In this document: one piece after another, positions 35,305 to 44,461 of the stretch | Layout: each line of letters starts with the position of its first letter | Numbering within the stretch: the first letter of the stretch is position 1 | Source: Microbacterium helvum | GTDB taxonomy: Bacteria > Actinomycetota > Actinomycetes > Actinomycetales > Microbacteriaceae | Length of the DNA: 64,000 bases | Direction of reading: 5' to 3' | Assembly (NCBI RefSeq): GCF_014779795.1 | Contig: NZ_JACXZS010000003.1 | Location: 305,654 to 369,653 of the forward strand | The notes under the pieces: generated by a model | Databases searched by the model: none | The model's input: only the letters and a program-made list of their open reading frames with translations | What the model was told of the DNA's origin: nothing | Program-made: the position numbers and the translations under genes

Positions 35305-36017
35305 CCGACGCGCCGCTGCCGGAGGTGCGCAAGGCCGTCTACCGGCCGGTGCGCGAGGGCAACGCGCTCGAAGACACCACGGCGAGACTCGTGCAGACCG
35401 TGCGGCTCGGCGTCGTGCCGCCAGGGGAGTCGCTGCCCTCCGAACGCGAGCTCGCGACGATGTACGCGGTCAGCCGCGACACGGTGCGCGAAGCGATCCG
35501 CGAGCTCGCCGATGCCGGGTATCTGGTGCGCCGACGCGGCCGCTACGGCGGCACGTTCGTCGCCGACCCGCTGCCGCAGCCGGAGAACCCGCGCGAGGTC
35601 ACGGCCGAAGAGATGGAGGACGTCCTGGGCATGCGGCGCGTGCTCGAGGCCGGGGCTGCGCGCACCGCCGCAGCACGCACGCTCGACGCCACGGCCCGCG
35701 CCGAGTTGTGGGCGCACTACGAGGCCGTGGCTGCGGCCGACGAGTCCGACTATCGGCGGCTCGACACCCAGCTGCACCTCGCCATCGCCGAGGCCGCCGG
35801 CATCCCCTCGCTCGTCGCCCTCGCGGCCGAGAACCGGGCGCGGGTCAACGAGTGGCTCAACACGTTCCCGCTGCTGCACCGCAACATCGAGCACTCCAAC
35901 GCGCAGCATGAGCGGATCGTCACCGCGATCCTCGCGGGACGCCCGGATGCCGCCGTCGCGGCGATCCTCGAGCACCTGGCAGGGTCGGAGGCGCTGCTGC
36001 GCGGGTTCCTCGCCTGA
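35301..36017 (+). CDS. GntR regulator, FadR/FCD subfamily
   Basis: A 238-aa regulator. The winged helix is LPSERELATMYAVSRDTVREAIRELADAGYLVRRRGRYGGTFV (about residues 45-88). The FCD ligand domain follows (MRRVLEAGAARTAAAR, LDTQLHLAIAEAAGIPSL, HERIVTAILAGRPDAAVAAILEHL) with the D-x3-H...H metal residues. Its start lies in the stop of the hydrolase gene, the likely target. Confidence 0.9.
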   Translation: MTDAPLPEVRKAVYRPVREGNALEDTTARLVQTVRLGVVPPGESLPSERELATMYAVSRDTVREAIRELADAGYLVRRRGRYGGTFVADPLPQPENPREVTAEEMEDVLGMRRVLEAGAARTAAARTLDATARAELWAHYEAVAAADESDYRRLDTQLHLAIAEAAGIPSLVALAAENRARVNEWLNTFPLLHRNIEHSNAQHERIVTAILAGRPDAAVAAILEHLAGSEALLRGFLA

Positions 36018-36073
36018 CGCCTCGTGCACCGCGGCACATGCCGCGGCCCGCAGTGCGGCATCCATCCGCTGAT

Positions 36074-36079
36074 TAGGCT
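36074..36079 (+). promoter_or_regulatory. -10 box of leaderless gene
   Basis: TAGGCT ends 6 nt before the GTG at 36086. Confidence 0.5.
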
Positions 36080-36085
36080 GGTGGG

Positions 36086-36496
36086 GTGGCAGGCAAGAAG
36101 CGCGCGAAGAAGGCGAAGGAACCTCTGGAGTTCCGCAATACGCAGCTGAGCGACGCGCTGCAGACGCAGGACATGGCGGCGGTCGCGTTCGCGCTGCGCC
36201 ACGGCCCGACGGTCGTGCCGCTCATGCAGGCCGGGCAGCGTGACAACCCGCTCGACGTCGGCGAGGTGTGGACCTACCGCGATCCGAAGACCGGTGACCT
36301 CGCCCTGCTGCTGTTCAGCGATGCCGCCCACAAGCCGGCCGCACTGCCGCCGGGCGTCGCCCTGCAGTCGCCGGGATGGCTGCGTGCGTTCCTCGGGACC
36401 CACCAGGACCGCATCACCACCGTCTTCTTCGACATCGCCGGCCCACATCCGATGCAGGCGACACCCGCCGACATCATCGCGGCGCTCGACGCCTGA
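36086..36496 (+). CDS. Conserved hypothetical protein, 136 aa
   Basis: Basic N-terminus (MAGKKRAKKAKE), then a globular alpha/beta domain (FRNTQLSDALQTQDMAAVAFALRHGPTVVPL; PGWLRAFLGTHQDRITTVFFDIAGPHPMQATPADIIAALDA) reminiscent of SseB-type folds. No membrane helix or signal. Such proteins are found across Microbacteriaceae without known role. GTG start, probably leaderless. Confidence 0.65.
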   Translation: MAGKKRAKKAKEPLEFRNTQLSDALQTQDMAAVAFALRHGPTVVPLMQAGQRDNPLDVGEVWTYRDPKTGDLALLLFSDAAHKPAALPPGVALQSPGWLRAFLGTHQDRITTVFFDIAGPHPMQATPADIIAALDA

Positions 36497-36573
36497 CGCG
36501 GGCATCTGCGGGGCATCCGCGACACACCGACCGCGGTGCGCGGGCGGCGGGCGCGTTGGGGCATGCTCGCGGG

Positions 36574-36678
36574 GTGGAATACCTCCTGGTGGGCATGGTG
36601 TGCGCAGCCGGACTCGTGATCCCGATCGCGCTCGGCTTCGTCGACCCGCAGCGGCGCCGCCGCTCACGGGGACGCTGA
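36574..36678 (+). CDS. Small membrane protein, 34 aa
   Basis: GTG start, MEYLLVGMVCAAGLVIPIAL gives one membrane helix, followed by GFVDPQRRRRSRGR, a basic tail on the cytoplasmic side. It fills the gap before the lipoprotein gene. The positive-inside pattern supports a real gene, but there is no clear ribosome site. Confidence 0.45.
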   Translation: MEYLLVGMVCAAGLVIPIALGFVDPQRRRRSRGR

Positions 36679-36700
36679 GCGCCGGCTCTCTGGAGGCCCG

Positions 36701-37108
36701 ATGCCCCTCACCCCGACGCAGACGCTCGCCCGGATCCTGGCAGCGGGTGTGACCGCGGCGCTGTCGCTCGCCCTCGCCTCGTGCGCGGCGGGCGAGGTTC
36801 CGTCGTCGGGGCCGCTCGCCGTGCACGAGCGGCCCGACTACGGCATGGATGCGCTGCTCGGCGGCGTGCTGCGGACGGATGGCGGATGCGTTCGCGTCGA
36901 GCCGTCCGCCGGGAGCGCGGGCACGGCCACCGTGGTGAGCTTTCCGGCGGGCGACGCCACCTGGAACGGCGAGGTGCTCACCTGGCGCGGCGAGGAGTAT
37001 CGCGACGGGGATGAGATCTCGCTCGGCGGTGGCCTCGCCCCGGAGCCGCCCGGCTATGTGCCGGAGGATTGCGGCGACCTCGAGGTCTGGCAGGTGTCTC
37101 CGCTCTGA
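36701..37108 (+). CDS. Small lipoprotein, 135 aa
   Basis: Signal sequence with a LALASC lipobox (Cys 28), then a ~105-residue beta-rich domain: GGVLRTDGGCVRVEP, TVVSFPAGDATWNGEVLTWRGEEYRDGDEISLGGG, and a late Cys in PEDCGDLEVW. Secreted and lipid-anchored; family not recognised. GGAGGCCCG precedes the ATG. Confidence 0.75.
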   Translation: MPLTPTQTLARILAAGVTAALSLALASCAAGEVPSSGPLAVHERPDYGMDALLGGVLRTDGGCVRVEPSAGSAGTATVVSFPAGDATWNGEVLTWRGEEYRDGDEISLGGGLAPEPPGYVPEDCGDLEVWQVSPL

Positions 37109-37127
37109 CTCCGGCTGCGGGCGGGAC

Positions 37128-38498
37128 TCAGAAGTCGGGGACGTCGTCGCCCGGTCGGCCCTTCGTGCGGGCGCGCACATCGTCGAGTGCGCCACGGAGC
37201 CGCCCCGACCGATTGTCGATGAGGTCGCGGTAGCCCAGCCGCGCGGCCTCGCTGCGCCGCTGCGCGGCCTGCGTGACCGGCCGGATCTCACCCGCGAGAC
37301 TCAGCTCGCCGACCGCGGCCAGGTGACGGGGGATCGTGAGGTTGGTGACGGCGCCTGCCACCGCGAGGGCGATCGCGAGGTCGGCTGCCGGCTCGACGAA
37401 CCGGACCCCGCCGACTGTCGACACGTAGACGTCCTTGTCTGAGGTCTTCACGCCGACCCGCTTCTCGAGCACCGCCAGCACCGTCGCGACGCGAGCGGCG
37501 TCGACGCCGTTGACGATGCGTCGCGGGTTGGGCGACTTGCTGTCGATCACGAGCGCCTGCACTTCGACGGGAAGCGCCCGCCGGCCTTCGAGGGCGATCG
37601 ACACGCACGTGCCCGGCTCGGTCGTGCCGTGCCCGAGGAACAGCGCGCTCGGGTCGGGCACCTCGGCGATGCCGGCGCCGGTCATGTCGAAGCAGCCGAC
37701 CTCGTCGGTCGGACCGAATCGGTTCTTGAGCGCGCGAACGAAGCGCAGCGAGGTCTGCCGGTCGCCCTCGAACTGGCACACGACGTCGACCAGGTGCTCG
37801 AGGATGCGCGGACCGGCGATCGAACCATCCTTCGTGACGTGGCCGACGATGATCGTCGGAATCGAGCGTTCCTTCGCGATGCGGATCAGCGTCGCGGCGA
37901 CCTCGCGCACCTGCGATGGATGCCCGGCCATGCCCTCGGACAAGGCGGACGACACCGTCTGCACCGAGTCGACGATGAGCAGCTCAGGCGCGACCTCGTC
38001 AACGTGCCCGAGGATGGTCGCCAGGTCGGTCTCGCTCGCGAGGTACAGCTCGTCGTGCAGCGCGCCCGTGCGCTCCGCGCGCAGTCGCACCTGGGCCGTG
38101 GACTCCTCGGCGCTCGCGTAGAGTACGCGACGGCCGGCGCGCGCCGACTGCGCTGCGACCTCGAGCAGCAGCGTCGACTTGCCGACGCCCGGCTCGCCCG
38201 ACAGCAGGATGGCGGCGCCGGGTACGATGCCGCCTCCGAGCACGCGGTCGAACTCGCCCACGCCGCTCGTGCGTCGCGGTACGTCCGAGGTGTCGATGCG
38301 CGTGATCGGCTGTGCCGCCCGCGCGGCCCCGGGCGCGACGGGCGTCACCGATCGCAGGATTCCCGTCTGCTCCGCGGCCTCGACCACCGTGCCCCACTGC
38401 TGGCACTCGCCGCACCTGCCCACCCACTTGTGCGTCGTCCACCCGCATTCGGTGCACCGATACGGCGCGGTCTGGGTGGGGCGTCGGGGTGCTGCCAT
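37128..38498 (-). CDS. radA: DNA repair protein RadA (Sms)
   Basis: RadA promotes branch migration and strand processing in recombination. The 456-aa protein has the N-terminal zinc finger CTECGW...CGEC, Walker A GEPGVGKST, the RadA-specific KNRFG (in ALKNRFGPTDEVGCF), and the Lon-protease-like C-terminal domain (VGGVRFVEPAADLAIALAVAGA ... GEIRPV). The ATG at 38498 directly precedes the zinc finger; the open frame upstream is spurious. Confidence 0.96.
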   Translation of the reverse strand: MAAPRRPTQTAPYRCTECGWTTHKWVGRCGECQQWGTVVEAAEQTGILRSVTPVAPGAARAAQPITRIDTSDVPRRTSGVGEFDRVLGGGIVPGAAILLSGEPGVGKSTLLLEVAAQSARAGRRVLYASAEESTAQVRLRAERTGALHDELYLASETDLATILGHVDEVAPELLIVDSVQTVSSALSEGMAGHPSQVREVAATLIRIAKERSIPTIIVGHVTKDGSIAGPRILEHLVDVVCQFEGDRQTSLRFVRALKNRFGPTDEVGCFDMTGAGIAEVPDPSALFLGHGTTEPGTCVSIALEGRRALPVEVQALVIDSKSPNPRRIVNGVDAARVATVLAVLEKRVGVKTSDKDVYVSTVGGVRFVEPAADLAIALAVAGAVTNLTIPRHLAAVGELSLAGEIRPVTQAAQRRSEAARLGYRDLIDNRSGRLRGALDDVRARTKGRPGDDVPDF

Positions 38499-38504
38499 GC
38501 GTTC

Positions 38505-38510
38505 AGCGTA
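38505..38510 (-). promoter_or_regulatory. -10 box of leaderless radA
   Basis: TACGCT (minus strand) ends 6 nt before the radA ATG. Confidence 0.5.
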
Positions 38511-38647
38511 CGTGCGGCCCCCGACACGGGCCCGGCGGCGCAACGAGTTCTCGATCCTCCAGTCGCTTCGTGCGGAATCGCGCCGGCGTGCGATCCGCCA
38601 GAGGTGGCTGCGGAGCTGACGCCGAACTGATGGACGCAGAACCGAAA

Positions 38648-38682
38648 GAGAGTGGATGCCGGGGCCGCCGGCATCCACTCTC
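38648..38682. terminator. Hairpin between ldh and radA
   Basis: Perfect 15-bp stem GAGAGTGGATGCCGG with complement, 5-nt loop, 9 nt after the ldh stop on the minus strand. Confidence 0.85.
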
Positions 38683-38690
38683 CACAGCAC

Positions 38691-39641
38691 TCAGCGCAGC
38701 GAGTCGGCGACCTCGCGCAGCGCGTCGGCCGAGCGGTGGAAGAGCTCGAGCTCGCGGGCGTCGAACTGCGTCTCATGGATCGGGACGGCGCCGGCGGCGC
38801 TCACGACGGACGGCACCGACAGGGCGACTCCGCTCACGCCGTGGAAGTCCTGCAGCACCGGCGAGACCGGCATGACCGCGCTCTCGTCGCCGAGGATCGC
38901 CTCGATGATGCGGGCGCTCGACAGGCCGATGGCGTAGTTCGTCGCGCCCTTGCCCTGGATGACCTTGTAGGCGGCGTCGCGCACGTCGATCGCGATCTGG
39001 TCGAGCTCTTCGGTCGTCATGCGGTCGCCGCGCGGCGTCACCCATTCGAGGATCGGGACGGTGCCGATCGTCGCCTTGGACCACAGCGGGAACTCGGTGT
39101 CGCCGTGCTCGCCGACGATGTAGGCGTGGACGCTCGACGTCGAGACGCCGGCGCGCTCGGCGAGCTTCCACCGCAGGCGCGAGGTGTCGAGCACGGTGCC
39201 CGACGCGAAGATGCGCTCGGGCGGCAGGCCGGTCTGCTCCTGTGCGAGCACCGTCAGCACGTCGCAGGGGTTGGTGACGATGACGTAGATCGCGTTGGGT
39301 GCCGCCTCCAGCAGCTGCGGCATCATCTTCTTCATGATCCCGGCGTTGACGCCGGCCAGCTCGATGCGGGTCTGCCCCGGGTCCTGCTTGGCGCCCGCCG
39401 TGATCACGACGACGTGCGAACCTTCGACCACCGACAGGTCGCTGCCGCCGATGATGTCGCTGGAGCCCGTGAACTGGGTGCCGTGGGCGAGGTCGAGCAC
39501 CTCGGCTTCGACCTTCTGGGTCGCGATGTCGTAGAGCGCGACGTGGCGCGCCGATCCGCGGATGAGCGCGGCGTAGGCGGTGCTGGCGCCGACGCTGCCG
39601 GCTCCGACGACGGTGACTTTCGAGTTCTCGATGACGGCCAT
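38691..39641 (-). CDS. ldh: L-lactate dehydrogenase
   Basis: Interconverts pyruvate and L-lactate with NADH. The 316-aa protein has KVTVVGAGSVGASTAYA (NAD fold), the substrate loop Arg in GAKQDPGQTRIEL, VTNPCDVLT, and the catalytic His in VGEHGDTEFPLWS. The Q before DPGQTR in the loop is the lactate (not malate) form. Start at 39641. Confidence 0.95.
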   Translation of the reverse strand: MAVIENSKVTVVGAGSVGASTAYAALIRGSARHVALYDIATQKVEAEVLDLAHGTQFTGSSDIIGGSDLSVVEGSHVVVITAGAKQDPGQTRIELAGVNAGIMKKMMPQLLEAAPNAIYVIVTNPCDVLTVLAQEQTGLPPERIFASGTVLDTSRLRWKLAERAGVSTSSVHAYIVGEHGDTEFPLWSKATIGTVPILEWVTPRGDRMTTEELDQIAIDVRDAAYKVIQGKGATNYAIGLSSARIIEAILGDESAVMPVSPVLQDFHGVSGVALSVPSVVSAAGAVPIHETQFDARELELFHRSADALREVADSLR

Positions 39642-39775
39642 GCGGCCAGTCTGGCAGGGCGGACCGCGGCGGGGCCAGCGTGTTCGGCCGTGTCAATGGG
39701 AGCGGATGGATGCCTCGCCCCGGCGCGCTTCGACGGTGGCGGCCGGGTGCGGCCGAGAGGCGGCATCCACTCTCC

Positions 39776-41191
39776 TCACGACGACGTCGACGAGGTGGAG
39801 GGCTCGGGGTCGCGCGGGGGATTGCGGATGCCGAGGAACGACGTGACACCGCCCGCGATCATGAGCGCGGCGGTCACGATCGCGGCGCGGTGGAAGCCGT
39901 CGAGGTCGAGGGAACCGCCGACGATGACGGCCAGAAGGGCGACGGCGACGAGACCGGCGACGCGCGCAACGGCGTTGTTCACCGCCGACGCGATGCCCGA
40001 GCGGGCGGGCTCGATCGCACCGAGGATCGCGGAGGTGAGGGGAGCGACGGTGAGTGCGAGGCCTACGCCCATCACGATCATGCTGGGGAGGATCTGCCAC
40101 CAGTACGAGAACTCGGTGGTCGTGGTGAGCAGCAGCAGCGCACCGACGCCCATCGTGATCGGGCCGACCGTCATGAACAGGCGTGGGCCCCAGCGGCCGC
40201 TCCAGGCGCCGGCGCGGGAGCTCAGGAAGATCATGATGACGGTCATCGGCAGGCTCGCGAGGCCGGCGAGAGTCGCGGGGAGCCCCGGCCCCTCTTGCAG
40301 GTATACGACGACGACCAGTCCGTTCAACGCGAGTGCGCCATAGATGAACGCGGTCGCGACGTTGCCCGTCCAGAAGTTGCGCACCGTGAACAGGTCCAGC
40401 GGCAGGATCGGATGCTTCACGAACCGCTGCCGCGCGATGAACGCGACGAACAGGATGGCGCCCGCCAGGAGCGGGATCCAGATGCTCGGGGCCGTCCAGC
40501 CGGCGTTCGGCTGCTCGATGAGGGCGTAGACCATTCCGCCGAGACCGAGGGTGCACAGCACGGCGCCCACCCAGTCGATGGACGCGCCCGGATGTCGTAC
40601 GTCGCGGAACGCGCCGCGCGCGAGCAGGACGAGCGTCGCGGCGATCGGGACGACGTTGATGAGGAAGGCGAGCCGCCACGACGCCAGGTCGACGAGCAGA
40701 CCGCCGATCAGCGGGCCGACGATCATCGCCGACGTGGTCATCGCCGTCCAGATTCCGATGGCGCGGCTCTGCGCCGCGCCGGTGAAGTTCGACGTGATGA
40801 GCGCGAGCGAGCTCGGCACCAGGAACGCACCGGCCGCGCCTTGCACCGCACGCGCGACGATGAGGAACTCCGACGACTGGGCGGCGGCGATCGCGATGGA
40901 CGCCACGCCGAATCCGATCAGCCCGATGCGCAGCACGAGCACGCGCCCGTACGCATCGCTGACGGAGCCGGCGACGAGGATCAGCGCCCCCAGGGTGATG
41001 AGGTATGCGTCGACGACCCACTGCTGCGTCGTGAGGCCGCCGCCCAGCTCGTCGCTGATCGCCGGCAGCGCGACGTTCACGATCGTGCCGTCGAGGAAAG
41101 CCACGAACGACCCCAGCACGGCGATCCACAGCACCAAGCGCTGCGTCGTCGCCATGCGGTCCGCCGGTGCGGCGGGGGCGTCCTCGGTCAC
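39776..41191 (-). CDS. MFS efflux transporter, DHA2 (EmrB/QacA) type
   Basis: A 471-aa drug/proton antiporter with 14 predicted helices. WIAVLGSFVAFLDGTIVNVALP is the DHA2 motif D1 and VSDAYGRVLVLRIGLIGFG motif A. The GTG at 41191 is preferred: a TANNNT box lies 7 nt before it, so the transcript would be leaderless; the ATG at 41221 lies upstream of that box. Divergent from the LLM oxidoreductase. Confidence 0.88.
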   Translation of the reverse strand: MTEDAPAAPADRMATTQRLVLWIAVLGSFVAFLDGTIVNVALPAISDELGGGLTTQQWVVDAYLITLGALILVAGSVSDAYGRVLVLRIGLIGFGVASIAIAAAQSSEFLIVARAVQGAAGAFLVPSSLALITSNFTGAAQSRAIGIWTAMTTSAMIVGPLIGGLLVDLASWRLAFLINVVPIAATLVLLARGAFRDVRHPGASIDWVGAVLCTLGLGGMVYALIEQPNAGWTAPSIWIPLLAGAILFVAFIARQRFVKHPILPLDLFTVRNFWTGNVATAFIYGALALNGLVVVVYLQEGPGLPATLAGLASLPMTVIMIFLSSRAGAWSGRWGPRLFMTVGPITMGVGALLLLTTTTEFSYWWQILPSMIVMGVGLALTVAPLTSAILGAIEPARSGIASAVNNAVARVAGLVAVALLAVIVGGSLDLDGFHRAAIVTAALMIAGGVTSFLGIRNPPRDPEPSTSSTSS

Positions 41192-41198
41192 CTGCCCC

Positions 41199-41204
41199 AC
41201 GCTA
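41199..41204 (-). promoter_or_regulatory. -10 box of leaderless MFS gene
   Basis: TAGCGT (minus strand) ends 7 nt before the GTG at 41191. Confidence 0.5.
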
Positions 41205-41229
41205 GCCCCGGGCGTCGACATCGGGGAGG

Positions 41230-41280
41230 GTGGATGCCGCCGCCCGGGCGATCGCGGCGGTGGCGGACCGCGGCATCCAC
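41230..41280. repeat. Inverted repeat in divergent promoter region
   Basis: GTGGATGCCGC (41230-41240) and its exact complement (41270-41280) enclose a second small hairpin (CCGCC/GGCGG). It lies between divergent genes, so it is not an ordinary terminator for either. Confidence 0.6.
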
Positions 41281-41320
41281 TTTTCCGAATCGGGTGCTGT
41301 CGAGTGTCGGGCGCAGTCGC

Positions 41321-41326
41321 TAGCCT
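41321..41326 (+). promoter_or_regulatory. Candidate -10 box for LLM oxidoreductase
   Basis: TAGCCT lies 43 nt before the ATG at 41370, which itself has a GGAAGGG ribosome site. Confidence 0.4.
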
Positions 41327-41369
41327 GACCCCGTGGAGCGGACCCCTTCGCTCCGGAAGGGCGACGCGC

Positions 41370-42227
41370 ATGGACTACGGGATCCACATCGCGGACTTCA
41401 CGTGGCGCAGCGGCGCCCACAGTCTCGGCCCCGCGCTCGCCGCGCACGTGCGGAACGCCGAGGCCGCCGGCATCCGTCGCATCACGGTCATGGACCATTT
41501 CTGGCAGCTGCCGGGCCTCGGCCCCGTCGAGCACGAGATGCTCGAGGCGTACGCGACGCTCGGGTTCATCGCCGCGCATACCGAGACGGCGCTGCTGCAC
41601 ACCCTCGTCTCGGGGGTGATCTACCGCCATCCGTCGCTGCTGGCGAAGCAGGTGACGACGCTCGATGTGCTGTCGGGTGGGCGCATGGGTCTCGGCATCG
41701 GCGCCGCGTGGAACGACGAGGAGTGCCGCGGGCTCGGCTTCCCGTTCCCGCCGGTCGCGCAGCGGTTCCGCGAGCTCGAAGAGACGCTGCAGATCTGCCT
41801 GCAGATGTGGTCGGACTCCGAGGAGCCCTACGAGGGCGCCATCTGGCAGCTCGAGCGCACCCTCAACTCGCCCCAGGCGATCAGCCGCCCGCATCCGTAT
41901 CTGCTCATCGGTGGCGGGGGAGAGAAGAAGACCCTGCGCCTGGTCGCCCAGTACGCGGATGCCTGCAACCTCGGCGTGCGTGACGAACTGCCCACCCACA
42001 AGCTCGACGTGCTGCGCGCCCACTGCGACGACGTCGGTCGCGACTACGACACGATCGAGAAGACCGCAATGGTGGCGATCACGCCCGAGTCGACCGCGTC
42101 GTCGCTGGCCTCGCTGGCCGAGTCGCTGGCCGGCATCGGGTTCACGGCCACGTACGTCTACGCCGTCGGAATCGACGAGCCCTCACACGTGGTCGACGTG
42201 ATCCACGGCGCTCTCGAACTGGGGTGA
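41370..42227 (+). CDS. LLM-class F420-dependent oxidoreductase
   Basis: A 285-aa luciferase-like TIM barrel. MDYGIHIADFTWRSGAHSLG and VMDHFWQLPG, then TTLDVLSGGRMGLGIGAAWNDEECRGLGFPFPP are the usual F420-subclass motifs (the GRxxLGxGAGW-NxxE loop). Members reduce or oxidise small molecules with F420; the substrate is unknown. Ends 68 nt before tRNA-Ser. Confidence 0.9.
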   Translation: MDYGIHIADFTWRSGAHSLGPALAAHVRNAEAAGIRRITVMDHFWQLPGLGPVEHEMLEAYATLGFIAAHTETALLHTLVSGVIYRHPSLLAKQVTTLDVLSGGRMGLGIGAAWNDEECRGLGFPFPPVAQRFRELEETLQICLQMWSDSEEPYEGAIWQLERTLNSPQAISRPHPYLLIGGGGEKKTLRLVAQYADACNLGVRDELPTHKLDVLRAHCDDVGRDYDTIEKTAMVAITPESTASSLASLAESLAGIGFTATYVYAVGIDEPSHVVDVIHGALELG

Positions 42228-42295
42228 TTCTCGAGTGGATGCCGGGGCTCGCGGCCGATTCGCGGCATCGGCGAACGTGACGTAAGCTTGTCGGC

Positions 42296-42386
42296 GGTGA
42301 CGTGTCCGAGCGGCCGAAGGTGCAACTCTCGAAAAGTTGTGTAGGGTAACCCCCTACCGTGGGTTCAAATCCCACCGTCACCGCCA
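42296..42386 (+). tRNA. tRNA-Ser (anticodon CGA)
   Basis: A 7-bp acceptor stem (GGTGACG with CGTCACC), discriminator G and encoded CCA. The anticodon loop is CTCGAAA on a CAACT/AGTTG stem, giving CGA, which reads UCG serine codons. There is a long class II variable arm (GTAGGGTAACCCCCTAC) and T arm GTGGGTTCAAATCCCAC. A TAAGCT box lies 7 nt upstream. The last 28 nt form the attachment site of the integrated element. Confidence 0.96.
42359..42386 (+). repeat. attL (3' end of tRNA-Ser)
   Basis: 28 nt covering the T arm, acceptor and CCA, identical to 54351-54378. Confidence 0.93.
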
Positions 42387-42390
42387 TCCA

Positions 42391-42434
42391 AAACCCCCGC
42401 AGATCCCTTGAAAAAACTGGGATCGCGGGGGTTT
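42391..42434 (+). terminator. Element-borne terminator after tRNA-Ser
   Basis: AAACCCCCGCAGATCCC pairs with GGGATCGCGGGGGTTT (one bulged A) around an A-rich loop. It replaces the chromosomal tRNA terminator that now lies at 54381. Confidence 0.75.
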
Positions 42435-42435
42435 G

Positions 42436-43302
42436 GAACATCGAGCCGAAGATGTCGGGGTTGATCTCGCGCCAGATGAGCTTGCCGGCGTCGATGAGCT
42501 CCTGGCGCGCCTTCTTCGTGAACGCTGGCACGGTGTGTTCCGGCGACATCGTGAAGAGCCGGCCGTTGACGTAGGGAAACGCGCTGAGGTGATTCGGCTT
42601 GTCCGCGGGGCTCGCCGTGTCGAGCGCGGTGAACAGATCGGTCAGGAACTCGGCAGTGTCCGAGCCGTCTGCGAGGGTGTGTGAACCGACAGCGTTCGTG
42701 AACTGGCTCTCCGCAAAAATCCCCGTGTCCTCGGCGAAGAAGCAGAACAGCAGGCGTGTGAAAAAGAGGTTGAGTGCGTGCCGACCGTGCGGTTGCTCGA
42801 GCAGGCCGGGGTTTGCCTGAAGGAGTTCATCGAAGAGCTTGCCCACACGCTCGGCGGCCTTGACGTCCGCGTGGGCCTCCGCGACATACTGCGCCTTCTC
42901 CATGCCCGCCCAAGGCAGGAAGAACGTGAAGTGCTGATCGATCTCGCGGATCGGGAACCCGATCGTCTCGCCCGTCTGAGTGTCGGTGGCGACCATCTCG
43001 TCGTAGTCGGTGACGATGACGAATCGCGTGCTGAATCGCACCACATCGGGCGACGTCTTCAGTTCCTCGAGTACCTCGAGGGGGTCGCCACCCGTCTCCT
43101 TGAAATAGACGACCTTCTTCTGCGCGACCTCGGTGGTGATTTCGGCAGCGACGTTCAAGTCGCCGTTGCGCAGGCGCGTGACGCTGCTCTGCGGCTTGCC
43201 GTAGGCGAGTAGAAGGTCGAAGACGAACTCACGGTCGTAGCTCTCGCGGCGGGCCAGAGGTGCGACGCGTTCTTCGACGGCCTTGAGGTTCAGCCTCGCC
43301 AT
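42436..43302 (-). pseudogene. Truncated MmeI-like (type IIL) restriction-modification gene, N-terminal part
   Basis: The minus frame begins MARLNLKAVEERVAPLARRESYDREFVFDLLLAYG and runs ~290 residues: STRFVIVTDYDEMVATDTQTGE, FTFFLPWAGMEKAQYVAEAHADVKAAERVGKLFDELL, NLFFTRLLFCFFAEDTGIF, and LIWREINPDIFGSMFQ. This is the N-terminal nuclease/spacer portion of large MmeI-like enzymes. The match stops exactly where the terminator at 42434 begins, so the methyltransferase and target-recognition domains are missing. The open frame continues antisense through the tRNA, but that part is not protein-like. Inactive remnant. Confidence 0.8.
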
Positions 43303-43627
43303 GGATCGTTCACCTTCACGTTCGTAATGTCATCAGAGGCATCCGACACTGGGCGCCCCGCAGCCGCAACCTAGCCGCGCCGACACGAAGCGGGCGCAGC
43401 AATGCCCTCTCGTGATCTTATTGGCGCCTCGGATCATGATGCGTGTTGCGGGTCGGGGTGGAGGCGACGGTTCGTATGCTTCTTGTGGGGTTTCGGATCC
43501 CACCACGGCGCGTTCACCGACCTGTTCTCGCCGGGAAAGGAGCTCGGCTCCCCCGAGCAGTTCAACGGCTTCAGTATCTTCGGTGCCCCTCTGATGCATC
43601 GGGTCGGCGGTGTTCATCTGGAGCATC
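43303..43627. other. Gap without a confident gene
   Basis: Short frames exist on both strands (for example one on the plus strand containing HHGAFTDLFSPGKELGSPEQ, 43402-43680), but none has a good start and they conflict with each other. No repeat or RNA gene is seen. Confidence 0.4.
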
Positions 43628-44461
43628 ATGAAGACAGCACTGCAATCTCGCGCCCGTATGAGGAGCGCCGCCCTCATTGAGCCGTACACCCGGTCCCTGC
43701 GACACGTCCGTTCACTCGTGCCCGGCACGGCGGTGGTCTCAAGTCCGTCGGCGCAACAAGAGCGCCTTGAGGGACTCGTGCTCGGGAGGCTGGGGTATCT
43801 CTACGACCCTCAGCGCGGGGCAAGCCGCCAAGCCGAATTCGTCCCGGACGGGATCGTCACCGACGCTGGCCACTTCTCGATGCGAGTGCGCGGCACTGAC
43901 GTCGCCCCTAAGCTCCACGGGCTGCTCCCGCGGTGGGCCCGAGGCGGGGACGCGGTCGAGAACGGGATCCCCGGGTTGCGCTACAGGGACTTCCGTCGCG
44001 GTCGCGGCGTCAGCTTCTTCCTGCTGGGGCAAGACGGACTCGTCACGTTCGAGGGCATCTCGATGGAGGGGTTCGAGAGCTACCGGCGGGAAGTACTGCA
44101 AGAGGTGGGGGAGGAATCGGTCGATGCCGGAGACTGGTTGGCGCCGCAAGAGTCCTCAGGCCCCAGGCGATCCGTCGACGCAACGCGCGCCGCAAGCGTC
44201 ATCGCCAGGCGTCTGGGTCTCCTACTCCACAGAGACGTAGCCGCCATCGACTCCTGGTGGAACATTCCTGAACGCTTCGCGGTCGAACTCATTGTCCCCG
44301 TTGCCGCCCCGGATCCCATGCCGGCGATTCTGAAGCAGATCCAGTCTCCGTACCTCGCTCCGCGACTTCGCCTTGAGCGATGGGGCGGCGGGCATCACTA
44401 CCTGTCGGTTGAGGGGTGCGCTGCTGAGATTGATCTCCGGATACTGAGGATTCCCGGGTAG
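43628..44461 (+). CDS. Hypothetical protein, 277 aa
   Basis: The ATG at 43628 follows GGAG by 4 nt (a GTG at 43610 is possible). The protein has no signal or membrane helix. Segments such as VLGRLGYLYDPQRGASRQAEFVPDGI, LRYRDFRRGRGVSFFLLGQDGLVTFEGISMEGFESYRREVLQEVGEESVDAGDWLAP and RFAVELIVPVAAPDPMPAIL look globular alpha/beta. Family not recognised. It is cargo of the integrated element. Confidence 0.6.
   Translation: MKTALQSRARMRSAALIEPYTRSLRHVRSLVPGTAVVSSPSAQQERLEGLVLGRLGYLYDPQRGASRQAEFVPDGIVTDAGHFSMRVRGTDVAPKLHGLLPRWARGGDAVENGIPGLRYRDFRRGRGVSFFLLGQDGLVTFEGISMEGFESYRREVLQEVGEESVDAGDWLAPQESSGPRRSVDATRAASVIARRLGLLLHRDVAAIDSWWNIPERFAVELIVPVAAPDPMPAILKQIQSPYLAPRLRLERWGGGHHYLSVEGCAAEIDLRILRIPG

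Noticed and set aside
43402..43680. 92-aa plus-strand frame in the element
   Set aside because: One stretch looks protein-like, but the opposite strand offers an equally plausible frame, the start is poor and it overlaps the next gene.
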